A stretch of DNA of 32,435 bases from the NCBI GenBank assembly GCA_009843815.1, contig VYCS01000014.1, positions 1-32,435 on the forward strand. The letters run 5' to 3'. Source of the DNA: Cenarchaeum sp. SB0675_bin_21. Lineage in GTDB: Archaea; Thermoproteota; Nitrososphaeria; Nitrososphaerales; Nitrosopumilaceae. Shown in pieces: positions 23,582-32,315 of this stretch. A model generated the notes under the pieces. The model saw nothing but the letters and a program-made list of their open reading frames with translations. It made no database searches and was not told the origin of the DNA. The position numbers and the translations under genes are program-made. Position 1 is the stretch's first letter. Every line of letters starts with the position of its first letter.

Positions 23582-26500
23582 CTAGCGGCATGTTTGTGCG
23601 GCATCAGATGCCGACAGAACATGACACTCAGACGCAAGCTCACTGTCAATGTCGGTGGAATAGTACCCAGTACCAAACACCAGCCCATCATCAAGTATAA
23701 GCCATGTGCGCTTGGTCTCCTGCCTGTCTGTTCCGGGATATGTGTGGTTGTAGCCGACCCAGACACCTGATCCACGGTTTAATTCATCCAAGAGATCCTG
23801 CTTTGAGACTGCCTGAATTATGGCACTCCAGTCGGTTATTTCACCGATACTGGTGGGGTCGATGCCCTGCGCCAAGGTCTCATCTAGCACAGAATCCGCA
23901 ACAAAAGAGTAATGGGGGTCAGACGCACCCGTGTTTACGGAGTCGATTACGGCGGCCCTACCGTCGCGCTCATATTCCAGTACGAGGCTGTGTGTCAATG
24001 ACTGCACGTTGGATTCCAGTATGTAATAACCAGACCCGAACACAAGGCCGTCATGCAGCTGCAAATAAGAGCGCTTTAGCTGCTCTACATTGGTGGCTGG
24101 ATTGTGAAATATGTAAGAGACCCACAGCGAGCCTCTGTCGTGTAATTCAACAAGGACGTCCTCAGGCGTTCTAAAAGAGGTGTCTAATATGATCTCACGC
24201 TGGTCTACCCTGTCGGGTACGACGCCGTCTGCCAAACGCGTCCAGGATTCAGCATCTATTACAAACGGATACAGCGCGTCAGTCGTGAGTTGCCGATCAG
24301 GAGTGATTATGTCTCTCCACGCGTCATCGGCCTTGTTGTTGTCATAGATGTCTATTGCACCGCGTACTTCAAACTTGACATCGGTTTCTAGTATGTCGGT
24401 GGAATAGTATCCTGCACCAAACACCAGACCGTCATGCAGTACGAGCCATGTGTGTTTTAGTTCTGGTTCGCCCGTAATCGGGGATATGTGAGTATAGCTT
24501 ATCCAGTCACCACTTCCCCGGTCCAGATTCTCCAGGACATCAGACTCTGGATATGTATCAGTTATGGCATCCCAGTCGGTCATAGTACCGACCACACTGC
24601 TGTTGACATTTTGGGCCAGCGTTATGCCAGAAGTAGGGTCGACTGCAAACGCATATGTGGTAATCGGTATGGGCGGAACCATGCCAATCGATTGAATCGT
24701 GGCGTTTCTGTAGTCACGCTCGTACTCCAGTATTCGGTTATGGACCAATGACTGCACTTTGGAATCAAGTACGTAATAGCCTGATCCGAACACGAGACCA
24801 TCATGCAGTTCAAGATAGGTGCGCTTTAGCTGCTCTATGCCCGTGGCGGGGTTGTGAAATATGTAATTGACCCATAGCGAGCCTACTTCATTTAATTCGG
24901 CAAGTACATCATCTACTGATCTTGTGGACGTATCCAGGATGGTCTCCGGCTGCCCCACCCTGCCAGGTACGACGCCATCTGCCAAACGCGTCCAGGATTC
25001 AGCATCTATTACAAACGGATATAGTGCGTCAGTCGTGATTGGTTCATCGGGCGTGATTATACCTGCCCAATCTTCACCCGTGCGATTGGCATCCCTGTAA
25101 ACGTTTATTGCATTTTGCACTGCAAACTTGACGTCTGATTCTGGAATCTCAGACGTATAGTATCCCGAACCAAACAGGAGGCCCTTGTGCAGTACAAGCC
25201 ACGTGTGCTTGTTTTCCGCTTCACCGGACGCCGGATTCTGATGAATATAGCTGACCCACATACCGGGTTGGACGGTAACCGTATCTATAATCTCCTGCGC
25301 AGGGACTACCCCGGTAATGGATTCCCAGTCGGTAACGCCACCGGGCAGATCAATGCCTTGTGCCAGAGTCTCCCCAGTCGTGGGGTTTACTACAAAATTA
25401 TATGTGGTTGCCGGTACCGCGGGTACTCGGTCAATTAACGCAAGCGTCCTGTCTCTTCCGACGCTGTCATACCCGATTACACTTGCAAACACCCTTGCCT
25501 GCGCCTCTGACTCGAGTATGTAATATCCGGATCCAAACACAAGCCCATCTTTGAGTTGAAGATAGGTGCGCTTTAGCTGCTCTACGCCTGTGGCGGGGTT
25601 GTGAAATATGTAATTGATCCACAGCGAGCCTGCTTCATTTAATTCGGCAAGTACATCATCCACGGATCTTGCGGACGTATCCAGGATGGTCTCCGGCTGC
25701 CCCACCCTGCCAGGTACGACGCCATCTGCCAAACGCGTCCAGGATTCAGCGTCAATCACAAACGGATACAGTTCAGATGTTACGACCGGCTCGTCGGGAG
25801 TGATTATGTCCCTCCACGCATCATTTTCGCGGTTGGATTCGTAAACGAATCTGGCATAATCGGTCGCCGATTGGGTATCGGCATCGGCAACTGAATATTG
25901 GGCCAAAAACAGATAGCCGTCATTAATTGTAGACCAGGATCGTGTGATCTGTGTGGTTCCGGTATCTGGATTGAAGGCAGCGAATTCTCCCCATAAGCTG
26001 ACACCGTCTGGAATGAATCTGAGCGGGAGTTGGTTCTTTAGAACATTAGAGGGTGGAACGGGGCCGACTCGCTGCGGTGCCGCGCCGTCTGCGAGTATAT
26101 GGGTCTCGTTTCTTATTATTGGAGAGACATCCAGCCTGTTGAGCTCCCCCGAATTGATTATCGTAATGGCCTTTTCTGGGTTGTTGTTATATGCATAAAC
26201 GGCATCGTCTACAGTCGATTGTACCCGAATGTCAGGAAGTGAAATGCTTGCGCCGAATATGTAATCACCGTACAACACCAGATATGTATGAGTAAGCTGC
26301 TGGGTCCTAGTTGCAGGATTCAGATCCATGTGCCATATCCAAACCCCGTCTGTTCCCGCATTCTGCAACTCGGCTAAAATTACCTCTGGTGATTTGTCGG
26401 CTGCCTCAAAATGAACGTATTTTTCACCCACCTGCATGGGTAATCTGCCATGTGCCACCACTTTCTGGGTTTCTGCATCCAATACGAAATATGACCGCGT

Positions 26501-27568
26501 TGACAGTGGATCAAACGAATCAGGGGTCATCATGGTAAAGGCATCGGTTCCATGGGCATCATACAGTAGCATGGAGCCCTCTGCAGGCCCTCGTGCGGAA
26601 TAATCGGTAGGATAGTAACCAGATCCGAAAACATAACCCTCGTGCAGGTAGAGCCATGTATACTTTAGCTGTGTTATGTCAGTGGATGGGTTGTGGAATG
26701 TATATGACACCCATGCAGAGCCCGTGTCGCGCAGTTCTGCATGGACATCTTCCACTGACCTTGCGGCTGTATCTAAAATTCTCTCAGGTTGTCCCACTCT
26801 GTCTGGTACGACACCGTCGGCAACTCTAGTCCAGCTCTCAAAGTCTATCACAAACGGGTATAGTTCATCGGTTATGACGGTCTCGTGGGGGGTGATCATG
26901 CCGGCAGCAAAGGCGCCTACCCCCTCTGCCTCATATCTCTGTACGGTCGACTCTACCAGGTTTTGAACCTCGAAATCGGCCAAAAAGTAACCTGACGAAA
27001 ATATCAAACCATCTTCGTGTAGGTGCAACAGAAGACGTACCACCATGTTCTGGCCGGTTGATGGATGTATGGTGATGTATTTTACCCATGCCTCTGTATT
27101 GGTCTCCAAATCCATAACGAGTTGTTCGAATGGAATGTCAGTCTCACCGTTAAATGTACGATCAAAACGGACATTGATATTGCCTAGCAAAATCTGTTCT
27201 GATCCTATTCCGGGAGTAAAAACAGATGTTCCTACAAATCCGGGCGTAGGACTGGCCAGAACCTTTCGGCTTTCCTTATCCACAACAAGTACCAGCAGAG
27301 TGTCAAAAGAGGTCCTGCTGTCAGTAATCATTTCAAACGCCTCCTGCCCATGTTCATCATACAACATTAGTGCGTTATCTAGAGCCTCTCGAACTTGGGC
27401 ATCTATTCCATTTTGGTCATATATGATACGTTCTTGACCGTCTGCGGCAAATGCAGTGTTAAGAAAGGAGGGGGATGATGCCATAAATGTTGCAACTGCG
27501 ATCATAATTAATGCGACAGTTGAAATTTTAACAGGAGAATTTAAGCTCAAAACATTACACCCAAGCAA
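23582..27568 (-). CDS. Large exported protein of ten tandem Cache-like repeats
   Basis: A 1328-residue protein. Residues about 14-41 form a signal peptide (Lys14, hydrophobic core, likely cleavage after AFA at 41). The rest is ten repeats of about 116-128 residues, each ending in a GSGYY-type motif near residues 197, 322, 445, 561, 686, 807, 935, 1057, 1185 and 1306. The unit resembles single Cache sensor domains (NPATG, then K-x-T-Y-L-x-L-x-D-G-L-V-F-G-S-G-Y-Y). Repeats 5, 7, 9 (type A) and 6, 8, 10 (type B) alternate with a period of 249-250 residues; repeat 2 is A-like. Repeats 3 and 4 are diverged. I see no later membrane helix, kinase or chemoreceptor domain, so it is probably secreted or surface-bound. 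Start is TTG at 27568, 24 nt from a TATA box. Function unknown. Confidence 0.85.
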   Translation of the reverse strand: MLGCNVLSLNSPVKISTVALIMIAVATFMASSPSFLNTAFAADGQERIIYDQNGIDAQVREALDNALMLYDEHGQEAFEMITDSRTSFDTLLVLVVDKESRKVLASPTPGFVGTSVFTPGIGSEQILLGNINVRFDRTFNGETDIPFEQLVMDLETNTEAWVKYITIHPSTGQNMVVRLLLHLHEDGLIFSSGYFLADFEVQNLVESTVQRYEAEGVGAFAAGMITPHETVITDELYPFVIDFESWTRVADGVVPDRVGQPERILDTAARSVEDVHAELRDTGSAWVSYTFHNPSTDITQLKYTWLYLHEGYVFGSGYYPTDYSARGPAEGSMLLYDAHGTDAFTMMTPDSFDPLSTRSYFVLDAETQKVVAHGRLPMQVGEKYVHFEAADKSPEVILAELQNAGTDGVWIWHMDLNPATRTQQLTHTYLVLYGDYIFGASISLPDIRVQSTVDDAVYAYNNNPEKAITIINSGELNRLDVSPIIRNETHILADGAAPQRVGPVPPSNVLKNQLPLRFIPDGVSLWGEFAAFNPDTGTTQITRSWSTINDGYLFLAQYSVADADTQSATDYARFVYESNRENDAWRDIITPDEPVVTSELYPFVIDAESWTRLADGVVPGRVGQPETILDTSARSVDDVLAELNEAGSLWINYIFHNPATGVEQLKRTYLQLKDGLVFGSGYYILESEAQARVFASVIGYDSVGRDRTLALIDRVPAVPATTYNFVVNPTTGETLAQGIDLPGGVTDWESITGVVPAQEIIDTVTVQPGMWVSYIHQNPASGEAENKHTWLVLHKGLLFGSGYYTSEIPESDVKFAVQNAINVYRDANRTGEDWAGIITPDEPITTDALYPFVIDAESWTRLADGVVPGRVGQPETILDTSTRSVDDVLAELNEVGSLWVNYIFHNPATGIEQLKRTYLELHDGLVFGSGYYVLDSKVQSLVHNRILEYERDYRNATIQSIGMVPPIPITTYAFAVDPTSGITLAQNVNSSVVGTMTDWDAITDTYPESDVLENLDRGSGDWISYTHISPITGEPELKHTWLVLHDGLVFGAGYYSTDILETDVKFEVRGAIDIYDNNKADDAWRDIITPDRQLTTDALYPFVIDAESWTRLADGVVPDRVDQREIILDTSFRTPEDVLVELHDRGSLWVSYIFHNPATNVEQLKRSYLQLHDGLVFGSGYYILESNVQSLTHSLVLEYERDGRAAVIDSVNTGASDPHYSFVADSVLDETLAQGIDPTSIGEITDWSAIIQAVSKQDLLDELNRGSGVWVGYNHTYPGTDRQETKRTWLILDDGLVFGTGYYSTDIDSELASECHVLSASDAAQTCR
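24927..25003 (-). repeat. 77-bp identical repeat, copy in Cache repeat 7
   Basis: This stretch is identical over 77 bp to 25674-25750, exactly 747 bp (249 codons) away. It encodes the conserved LADGVVPGRVGQPETILDTS part of type A repeats. Sequence beyond the block is also close to the other copy. A more diverged copy lies around 24177-24253. Confidence 0.85.
25674..25750 (-). repeat. 77-bp identical repeat, copy in Cache repeat 5
   Basis: Partner of the block at 24927-25003, in the same orientation and reading frame. Identity at synonymous sites points to recent duplication or gene conversion. Confidence 0.85.
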
Positions 27569-27586
27569 TACACTGACTAGCAGGCA

Positions 27587-27597
27587 TAATATAATAA
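27587..27597 (-). promoter_or_regulatory. TATA-like box of the Cache-repeat gene
   Basis: The minus strand reads TTATTATATTA, centred about 24 nt before the TTG at 27568. It supports TTG as the start and a leaderless transcript. Confidence 0.45.
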
Positions 27598-27624
27598 GTG
27601 TTTTCTGATACGAATATAATTCCC

Positions 27625-28047
27625 TTATAAATCCAGCAAGAACTGCAATACTATACCATTCTTGTCACAGTTAATCTTCATCTCATGATATGTGGGAGCC
27701 TTCACCTCGACTCGGAATCTATGTTTGGACAGATCTAATGGTTCACCAAATGCCCTAGCCTTCATTATTATATGATCAGAGTCATCAAATTCATCCACAG
27801 TGATCTCTTTGATGGCAAAGTTATCGGCGAGTGTCACAAATATGATATCATCCAACCACTGATACAATAAACGATGTACTGCATCATCTTTTATATCAAA
27901 GTGGCGCACTGTCTTGTTTTGAATTGCATCTCTATCCAGCATTATATCTATTGTAGATAAGGCAGCATCAGTCAGCGCCCCTCGCATATCAGTGTGACGA
28001 ACCTCAACTAGTGCATCGCTGGAGTGATCAAGGAACTTGTATGGCAT
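27625..28047 (-). CDS. Archease
   Basis: A 140-residue archease, the small protein that activates the RtcB RNA ligase during tRNA splicing and RNA repair. Family features: the N-terminal FLDHSSDALVEV with its metal-binding Asp-His region, the LLYQWLDDIIF helix, and the C-terminal APTYHEMKI followed by an acidic/hydrophobic tail. ATG at 28047 is preferred since conserved sequence begins there (MPYKFLDH) and a TATA-like box lies 29 nt upstream; an open frame to 28083 is rejected. It is divergent from the RFC gene. No rtcB is in the window. Confidence 0.93.
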   Translation of the reverse strand: MPYKFLDHSSDALVEVRHTDMRGALTDAALSTIDIMLDRDAIQNKTVRHFDIKDDAVHRLLYQWLDDIIFVTLADNFAIKEITVDEFDDSDHIIMKARAFGEPLDLSKHRFRVEVKAPTYHEMKINCDKNGIVLQFLLDL

Positions 28048-28071
28048 GTATACACGTGTAATGTATAGTAG

Positions 28072-28080
28072 TATTAAATT
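28072..28080 (-). promoter_or_regulatory. TATA-like box of the archease gene
   Basis: The minus strand reads AATTTAATA, centred about 29 nt before the ATG at 28047. Confidence 0.4.
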
Positions 28081-28130
28081 CACCTCTATGTTTAGGAGAG
28101 TATTAGTATGGGATCTAAATTTGATACAGT

Positions 28131-29081
28131 ATGGATAACATGTGGGTTAAAAAATATCGACCTACAGAGCTCTCAGATATTGTAGGGCAGAAGGGAATCA
28201 TAAACAGTATACAGAGTCTTTTAGAGAATGTATCACAGATGCCGCATCTACTCTTCTCGGGTTCTGCAGGTGTTGGCAAGACTACAACTGCCCTGTGTAT
28301 AGCGCGACACATACTAGGGGATAACCGTTCCAACTACACTCTAGAGTTGAATGCCTCAGATGAGAGGGGCATAGATATGGTACGGGAGAAGGTGAAACGA
28401 TTCTCCAGATATGCAGGGATGGGAGACATACCCTTTAAGATAATAATACTAGATGAAGCCGACGAGATGACATCAGGTGCGCAGACTGCCTTGCGCCGCA
28501 TAATTGAGGATGCTGCTGAGTATTGTAGATTTATCATAATAGCCAATAATGTATCAAAGATAATAGAACCCATACAGTCTAGATGTGCCAACTTTAGATT
28601 CACATCCATATCCAAAGAAGATATGACAGGTAAGCTACGACAGATAGCCAAATCTGAGGGCGCATCCATAGATGATAATACCCTAGATATGATATATGAC
28701 TACTCTGATGGAGACATGAGGCACTCCATAAATCTAATGCAGGCATCTGTGACCGACTCTAGTGTGACTACAGATAGTGTACGGGCCATGGCCGGACTAG
28801 CAAAGGTTACCGACGTTTATCGTATACTACAGATGGCCATAGACGGCAAGTTTACAGAGGCGCGGCAAAAGACTGTCGAGCTGATAAAAGTGTACGGAAT
28901 GTCCGAGTCAGACTTTTTAAAGTATATAACCGCCGCAGCATTCAAGATGGAGCGCATAGATCCCGCTTGGGTGGTGCGCATAATAGCCGAATATGACTAT
29001 CGTATATTATCTGGTGCCAACTCTGAGATACAGTTGTCAGCCATGCTTGCGGAGCTGGCATCCAACAAACCTATATCATAA
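28131..29081 (+). CDS. rfcS: Replication factor C small subunit
   Basis: AAA+ clamp-loader subunit of 316 residues that loads the PCNA sliding clamp. Walker A is GSAGVGKT at 44-51, Walker B LDEAD around 107-111, sensor 1 Asn near 139-140 and the SRC arginine finger at 150-152. The three C-terminal collar helices are complete. ATG at 28131; a second ATG three codons on is possible. The 3' end overlaps the convergent HD hydrolase gene by 6 nt. The RFC large subunit is not in this window. Confidence 0.96.
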   Translation: MDNMWVKKYRPTELSDIVGQKGIINSIQSLLENVSQMPHLLFSGSAGVGKTTTALCIARHILGDNRSNYTLELNASDERGIDMVREKVKRFSRYAGMGDIPFKIIILDEADEMTSGAQTALRRIIEDAAEYCRFIIIANNVSKIIEPIQSRCANFRFTSISKEDMTGKLRQIAKSEGASIDDNTLDMIYDYSDGDMRHSINLMQASVTDSSVTTDSVRAMAGLAKVTDVYRILQMAIDGKFTEARQKTVELIKVYGMSESDFLKYITAAAFKMERIDPAWVVRIIAEYDYRILSGANSEIQLSAMLAELASNKPIS

Positions 29082-30335
29082 TATGCCAAATTCACTACAC
29101 ATGTAGTCACGTACTGTATCTCGAACCCTCTTGTTGTCGGGACCAAATATGTAAAACTTGTCTATGGGTGAATGACTTGATATTATAGGTGAGGAGTCGT
29201 TCAGGTGTCTGGGTACACCATCGCGTATTACAAGAATTTGATCTTCGATGTGGTGTACTGGTATATGGGATGTATGCACCACTATATCATGTTCGGCCAG
29301 ATGTAGTGTGTGGGCAATCTCCGAGGCAACCTTTTGTTGTGTGGCATGATTCATCTTTGCCATCTTTAGGCGGGCTTTAGGGTCTGGTATGTCACTACCA
29401 GGATAGATTTCACAGACACGTTTTAGTAGGTCGCGGCGCCGTAGACGGCCCATTATCTTTGCTGCTACACCATTCGATGACAGTATTCTGTCACTCAATG
29501 ATTGGTCATCTAGTTTTGTATAATTTTCCAAAAAGTTTGGCGAACCTACCAATAACTCATCAGGATCTATCACGCTACCCACGGCGCGCAGCATAGAGTC
29601 TATACACATTCTGTTGGCTATCACTATGGTATGATGTTGGTATACTTGCGCATGCATTAGGTAACGACCCAGTCGGTACTGCTCAATTGCTCCCCATCCT
29701 TTGATGTTTACGGCTACCCATCTCTCGCCGGTATCTTTGGTGGTGGTTATCGTATGTAGTAGTTGATCAAGATCAAAGTGACCATAATCCACTCCCAGGT
29801 GGTACGAGTCCCGGCGCAGGTAGTCCATGCGGTCTACATCCAAAGGACCAGATATCACATCAGCGGCCAGCATACTCTCCTGAAGTGTCCAGCCAGGGAC
29901 AGGTTTATGAGCAAGAACGCTAGCCACTTGGGGAGCCAACTCTCCTAGAATGCCAGACAGTTCGGGGTCTTTTGTTATCATCATCTGAGATATCTCCTCG
30001 TGACCTATCTCCTGATGGTTGATACTAGACAGTACAGGCTCAAAGATGTGGGAGAATGGACCATGGCCCACATCATGTAATAATGCGGCTAAACGAACGG
30101 CTCGTATCATTTTATCATCAAATTCGAGATGTTTCGCCATGCGACCTGCCAAATGACATACTCCCAATGAATGTTCAAATCTAGCATGACTGGCTGACGG
30201 ATATACGGCATTGGCCTGAGCCAACTGTTTTATTCGGTGCAGGCGTCGAAATACCGCCGAATCAATTACACGAATCTCAAGCTCGCTCAAATCTATAAAG
30301 CCATACAGTGGATCATGGACAGACTTGTAGGTCAA
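29076..30335 (-). CDS. HD-domain phosphohydrolase (dNTPase-like)
   Basis: A 419-residue protein of the HD superfamily close to YwfO/SAMHD1-type deoxynucleotide triphosphohydrolases. Metal-binding residues: His55 in FEHSLG, His87-Asp88 in LLHDVGHGPFSH, and a later Asp in LDVDRMDYLRRDSYH. The opening HDPLYGFIDL and GRYLMHAQVYQHHT segments are typical. Substrate is not certain; dNTP hydrolysis is the best guess. It begins with TTG at 30335, 1 nt after the stop of the YwgA-like gene, so the two are one transcription unit. Confidence 0.92.
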   Translation of the reverse strand: MTYKSVHDPLYGFIDLSELEIRVIDSAVFRRLHRIKQLAQANAVYPSASHARFEHSLGVCHLAGRMAKHLEFDDKMIRAVRLAALLHDVGHGPFSHIFEPVLSSINHQEIGHEEISQMMITKDPELSGILGELAPQVASVLAHKPVPGWTLQESMLAADVISGPLDVDRMDYLRRDSYHLGVDYGHFDLDQLLHTITTTKDTGERWVAVNIKGWGAIEQYRLGRYLMHAQVYQHHTIVIANRMCIDSMLRAVGSVIDPDELLVGSPNFLENYTKLDDQSLSDRILSSNGVAAKIMGRLRRRDLLKRVCEIYPGSDIPDPKARLKMAKMNHATQQKVASEIAHTLHLAEHDIVVHTSHIPVHHIEDQILVIRDGVPRHLNDSSPIISSHSPIDKFYIFGPDNKRVRDTVRDYMCSEFGIL

Positions 30336-30336
30336 A

Positions 30337-30855
30337 CTAATGCTTCACCAAGTTTAGTCTCTGTAGTGTCTTTATGCCCGTCTTGATATCACCCCTATAC
30401 AACCCCCAATCAGACTTTTTAGCATCAAGTACAGCATCATCATAAGAGCGGTCAGCCATCAAGTATAGTATCTTTGAGGCATATGAGAGGGCGGCCACAT
30501 CAAAGTTGCACGTCTCCTGACAGACATCCATAAATGACTTTATTGTCATATATTCAGGCTTGCGCTTTAGATCATTAGATATATCAACTCCATCATCATT
30601 CAAAGAGTAATCATATGATTCATAGTGACCGCCAGGTGTCATATTCTCAGTTACAAATGATGTTGAGACCAACCTCTCCAATATACGGCCCAGCTTCTCG
30701 CTGAACGGCCCATAGTACTGTAGTTTGTATTGTGGGATCTCCAATGTGGGAATTTTGTGGCCTGCGACATATACCAACTTTTGTAGTGCGATTCTCCCTA
30801 TGTGAGCATCTCCCTTACAGTACAACAGTAGTAAAATGCCATCAAAGGTATCCAT
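30337..30855 (-). CDS. YwgA-like protein
   Basis: A 172-residue soluble protein. The opening (DAHIGRIALQKLVYVAGHKIP, then KLQYYGPFSEKLGRILERLV) resembles YwgA-family proteins with a winged-helix-like N-terminus. From memory, ywgA lies beside the HD-hydrolase gene ywfO in Bacillus; the same pair occurs here with 1 nt between genes. That suggests a shared function, possibly regulation or specificity of the hydrolase. The assignment rests on motif resemblance and context. ATG at 30855 with a TATA-like box 26 nt upstream. Confidence 0.65.
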   Translation of the reverse strand: MDTFDGILLLLYCKGDAHIGRIALQKLVYVAGHKIPTLEIPQYKLQYYGPFSEKLGRILERLVSTSFVTENMTPGGHYESYDYSLNDDGVDISNDLKRKPEYMTIKSFMDVCQETCNFDVAALSYASKILYLMADRSYDDAVLDAKKSDWGLYRGDIKTGIKTLQRLNLVKH

Positions 30856-30876
30856 ACTGTGTATAAGGGCAGGATT

Positions 30877-30885
30877 GTTATTTAC
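30877..30885 (-). promoter_or_regulatory. TATA-like box of the YwgA-HD operon
   Basis: The minus strand reads GTAAATAAC, centred about 26 nt before the ATG at 30855. Confidence 0.35.
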
Positions 30886-31175
30886 GTTGTTGCGGGAAAT
30901 CTTGTCTGTTTAGAGATACTCCAAAATCGATCTAAACCCTAAAGGTAAAATGCATGATGTGGGTATGGTATTGTTGCAAGTCCGACTGATGGCATTATAC
31001 TTCATGTTACAGCTTCAGAACAACGATGTTTCATTTCATCTTAAGCATGTGCATAGTTGTTTTGAGTGTGCCAATAATCTGTATTTGTGATAAATAATGT
31101 CTCAAAAACAAAGTTACAACTTAGTTATATCTCATCAGTCGAATTTGTAATAATGCCGTATGAGTATAAAGCGTA
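30886..31175. other. Intergenic stretch without a recognisable gene
   Basis: This AT-rich gap of about 290 bp separates the glycosylase gene from the YwgA-HD operon. It contains a 7-bp inverted repeat (GTTTAGA at 30908-30914, TCTAAAC at 30931-30937) and, on the minus strand, a T-rich tract at about 31103-31112 that could end the glycosylase transcript. I found no open frame with convincing protein-like sequence and no tRNA-like structure. Confidence 0.5.
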
Positions 31176-31880
31176 CTATACATCAATTATGCTCAAAGCG
31201 CGGGCAAAGACGCTATCCCATGCCTCCCAAGTGAGCCGGCCAGTCTGTGTGTTCTGTCTAGATGGATGGTACGATGTCAGTATGCTGATCTTTGTGCCAT
31301 CATACTTGTGTAGTGTATTGTGACCAAATTTAGCAGGTTTGACGTTTAGAGCCTGGCAGGTAGCTCTGTATCCGATCTGGCCCAAACATAAAATCAGCCG
31401 CACATTATACAGTATATCCAACTCACGCTGTAGAAACGGCAGGCAGTTACGCAACTCTGTTGCTGTAGGCTTGTTCTGTGGGGGAGCACATCGAGCCGCG
31501 GCGGTCACATATGCGTTGTGCAGTGTCAGGCCATCAGACTTGTCAATACTAGTAGGAGTAGATGCCAGTTTGTATTTGTACATGACGCGGGCCAGCCAGT
31601 CTGCAGACGAATCGCCTGTAAACATCCGTCCTGTACGATTTCCGCCATGGGCAGCCGGGGCCAAACCCACTATCAACAGTCTTGCATGCACATCACCAAA
31701 GCCTGGCAGTGGCCTGCCATGGTACGTCTCGTTAATGAACCGGCGAGTACGAGTCTTGGCAACATTACGAATATACGTTGCCAACCGCGGACATCTAACA
31801 CAGTTTAAAACATCCTCCTGTAACGATATCATTCTAGTCTCAGATTCGTCCATTTTTGTCGTGTCAGGGTCTTGGTTCAT
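31176..31880 (-). CDS. Uracil-DNA glycosylase, family 5 (UDGb)
   Basis: An iron-sulphur uracil-DNA glycosylase of 234 residues that removes uracil and related deaminated bases from DNA. Motif 1 is GLAPAAHGGNRTG at 72-84, where the usual catalytic Asp/Asn position is replaced by Ala as in family 5, and motif 2 is HPSRQNTQTGRL at about 205-216. Cluster ligands would be Cys27, Cys30, Cys131 and Cys146. The ATG shares a base with the stop of the upstream small gene (TGATG), so it is probably the last gene of a coupled set. Confidence 0.92.
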   Translation of the reverse strand: MNQDPDTTKMDESETRMISLQEDVLNCVRCPRLATYIRNVAKTRTRRFINETYHGRPLPGFGDVHARLLIVGLAPAAHGGNRTGRMFTGDSSADWLARVMYKYKLASTPTSIDKSDGLTLHNAYVTAAARCAPPQNKPTATELRNCLPFLQRELDILYNVRLILCLGQIGYRATCQALNVKPAKFGHNTLHKYDGTKISILTSYHPSRQNTQTGRLTWEAWDSVFARALSIIDV

Positions 31881-32086
31881 CAGGCCAAAGGGGCACTTAT
31901 GCGGCTCAACTCACCACATAATCCTGATGAGTCATCTTTGTCATTTTGAAGAATTCGTATGTTCCAAGGACCAGATATGTTACAACGCTCGCATACTACA
32001 GACGAGTTTCTACCAGCGGTAAAGCCGCCAAAGGTAACATCTGTTGTACTCCAGCCCATCAACTCCCAGTCATCTTTATCATACAT
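31880..32086 (-). CDS. Small protein with a CxxC motif, unknown function
   Basis: A 68-codon frame, ATG at 32086, with a CERC motif near residue 32 and a third Cys near the C-terminus, which may be a small metal-binding or redox protein. Its stop overlaps the glycosylase start (TGATG), the kind of junction used throughout this genome, and it follows the upstream small gene by 16 nt. No family recognised. The coding call rests mainly on junction geometry and plausible composition. Confidence 0.45.
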   Translation of the reverse strand: MYDKDDWELMGWSTTDVTFGGFTAGRNSSVVCERCNISGPWNIRILQNDKDDSSGLCGELSRISAPLA

Positions 32087-32102
32087 GCCAATCCATCACA
32101 TA

Positions 32103-32315
32103 TCAGGTCCAGCTCTTGGGGCTTTTTTTACGCACCTCTTTACCATCGACGATTATAAAATCATCTTCCTCAAAGACAGTGTGCCATCGACCATTGTCAG
32201 GAAATATAGCATTCATATCTTTGATAATTTTATTTGTGGGAGGACGGTTCATTAAGGCTCCCCAGCGCATATTGTCTATCTTGGGCATTATGTCATTTAT
32301 GTCACGAATAGTCAT
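32103..32315 (-). CDS. Small charged protein, unknown function
   Basis: A 70-residue frame with ATG at 32315 overlapping the stop of the upstream gene by 4 nt (ATGA). The protein is mixed-charge and soluble, with an N-terminal helix-like part (RDINDIMPKIDNMRW), a strand-rich middle (RWHTVFEEDDFIIVDGKEV) and a basic end (RKKSPKSW). No family recognised. The overlap makes translational coupling likely. Confidence 0.55.
   Translation of the reverse strand: MTIRDINDIMPKIDNMRWGALMNRPPTNKIIKDMNAIFPDNGRWHTVFEEDDFIIVDGKEVRKKSPKSWT

Noticed and set aside
23582-27568. CRISPR array suggested by periodic repeats
   Set aside because: The repeats are in-frame protein repeats with a period near 375 or 747 bp and no short repeat-spacer pattern.
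31339-32022. A 227-codon plus-strand open frame across the glycosylase and a small gene
   Set aside because: The minus strand encodes a complete UDGb with all motifs and cluster Cys; the plus product shows no family features.
32096-32130. The two small genes as one gene split by a frameshift at the run of seven A (minus strand)
   Set aside because: The frame of the downstream protein has a TGA at 32096-32098, before its ATG, so a simple slip at the A-run cannot join them.
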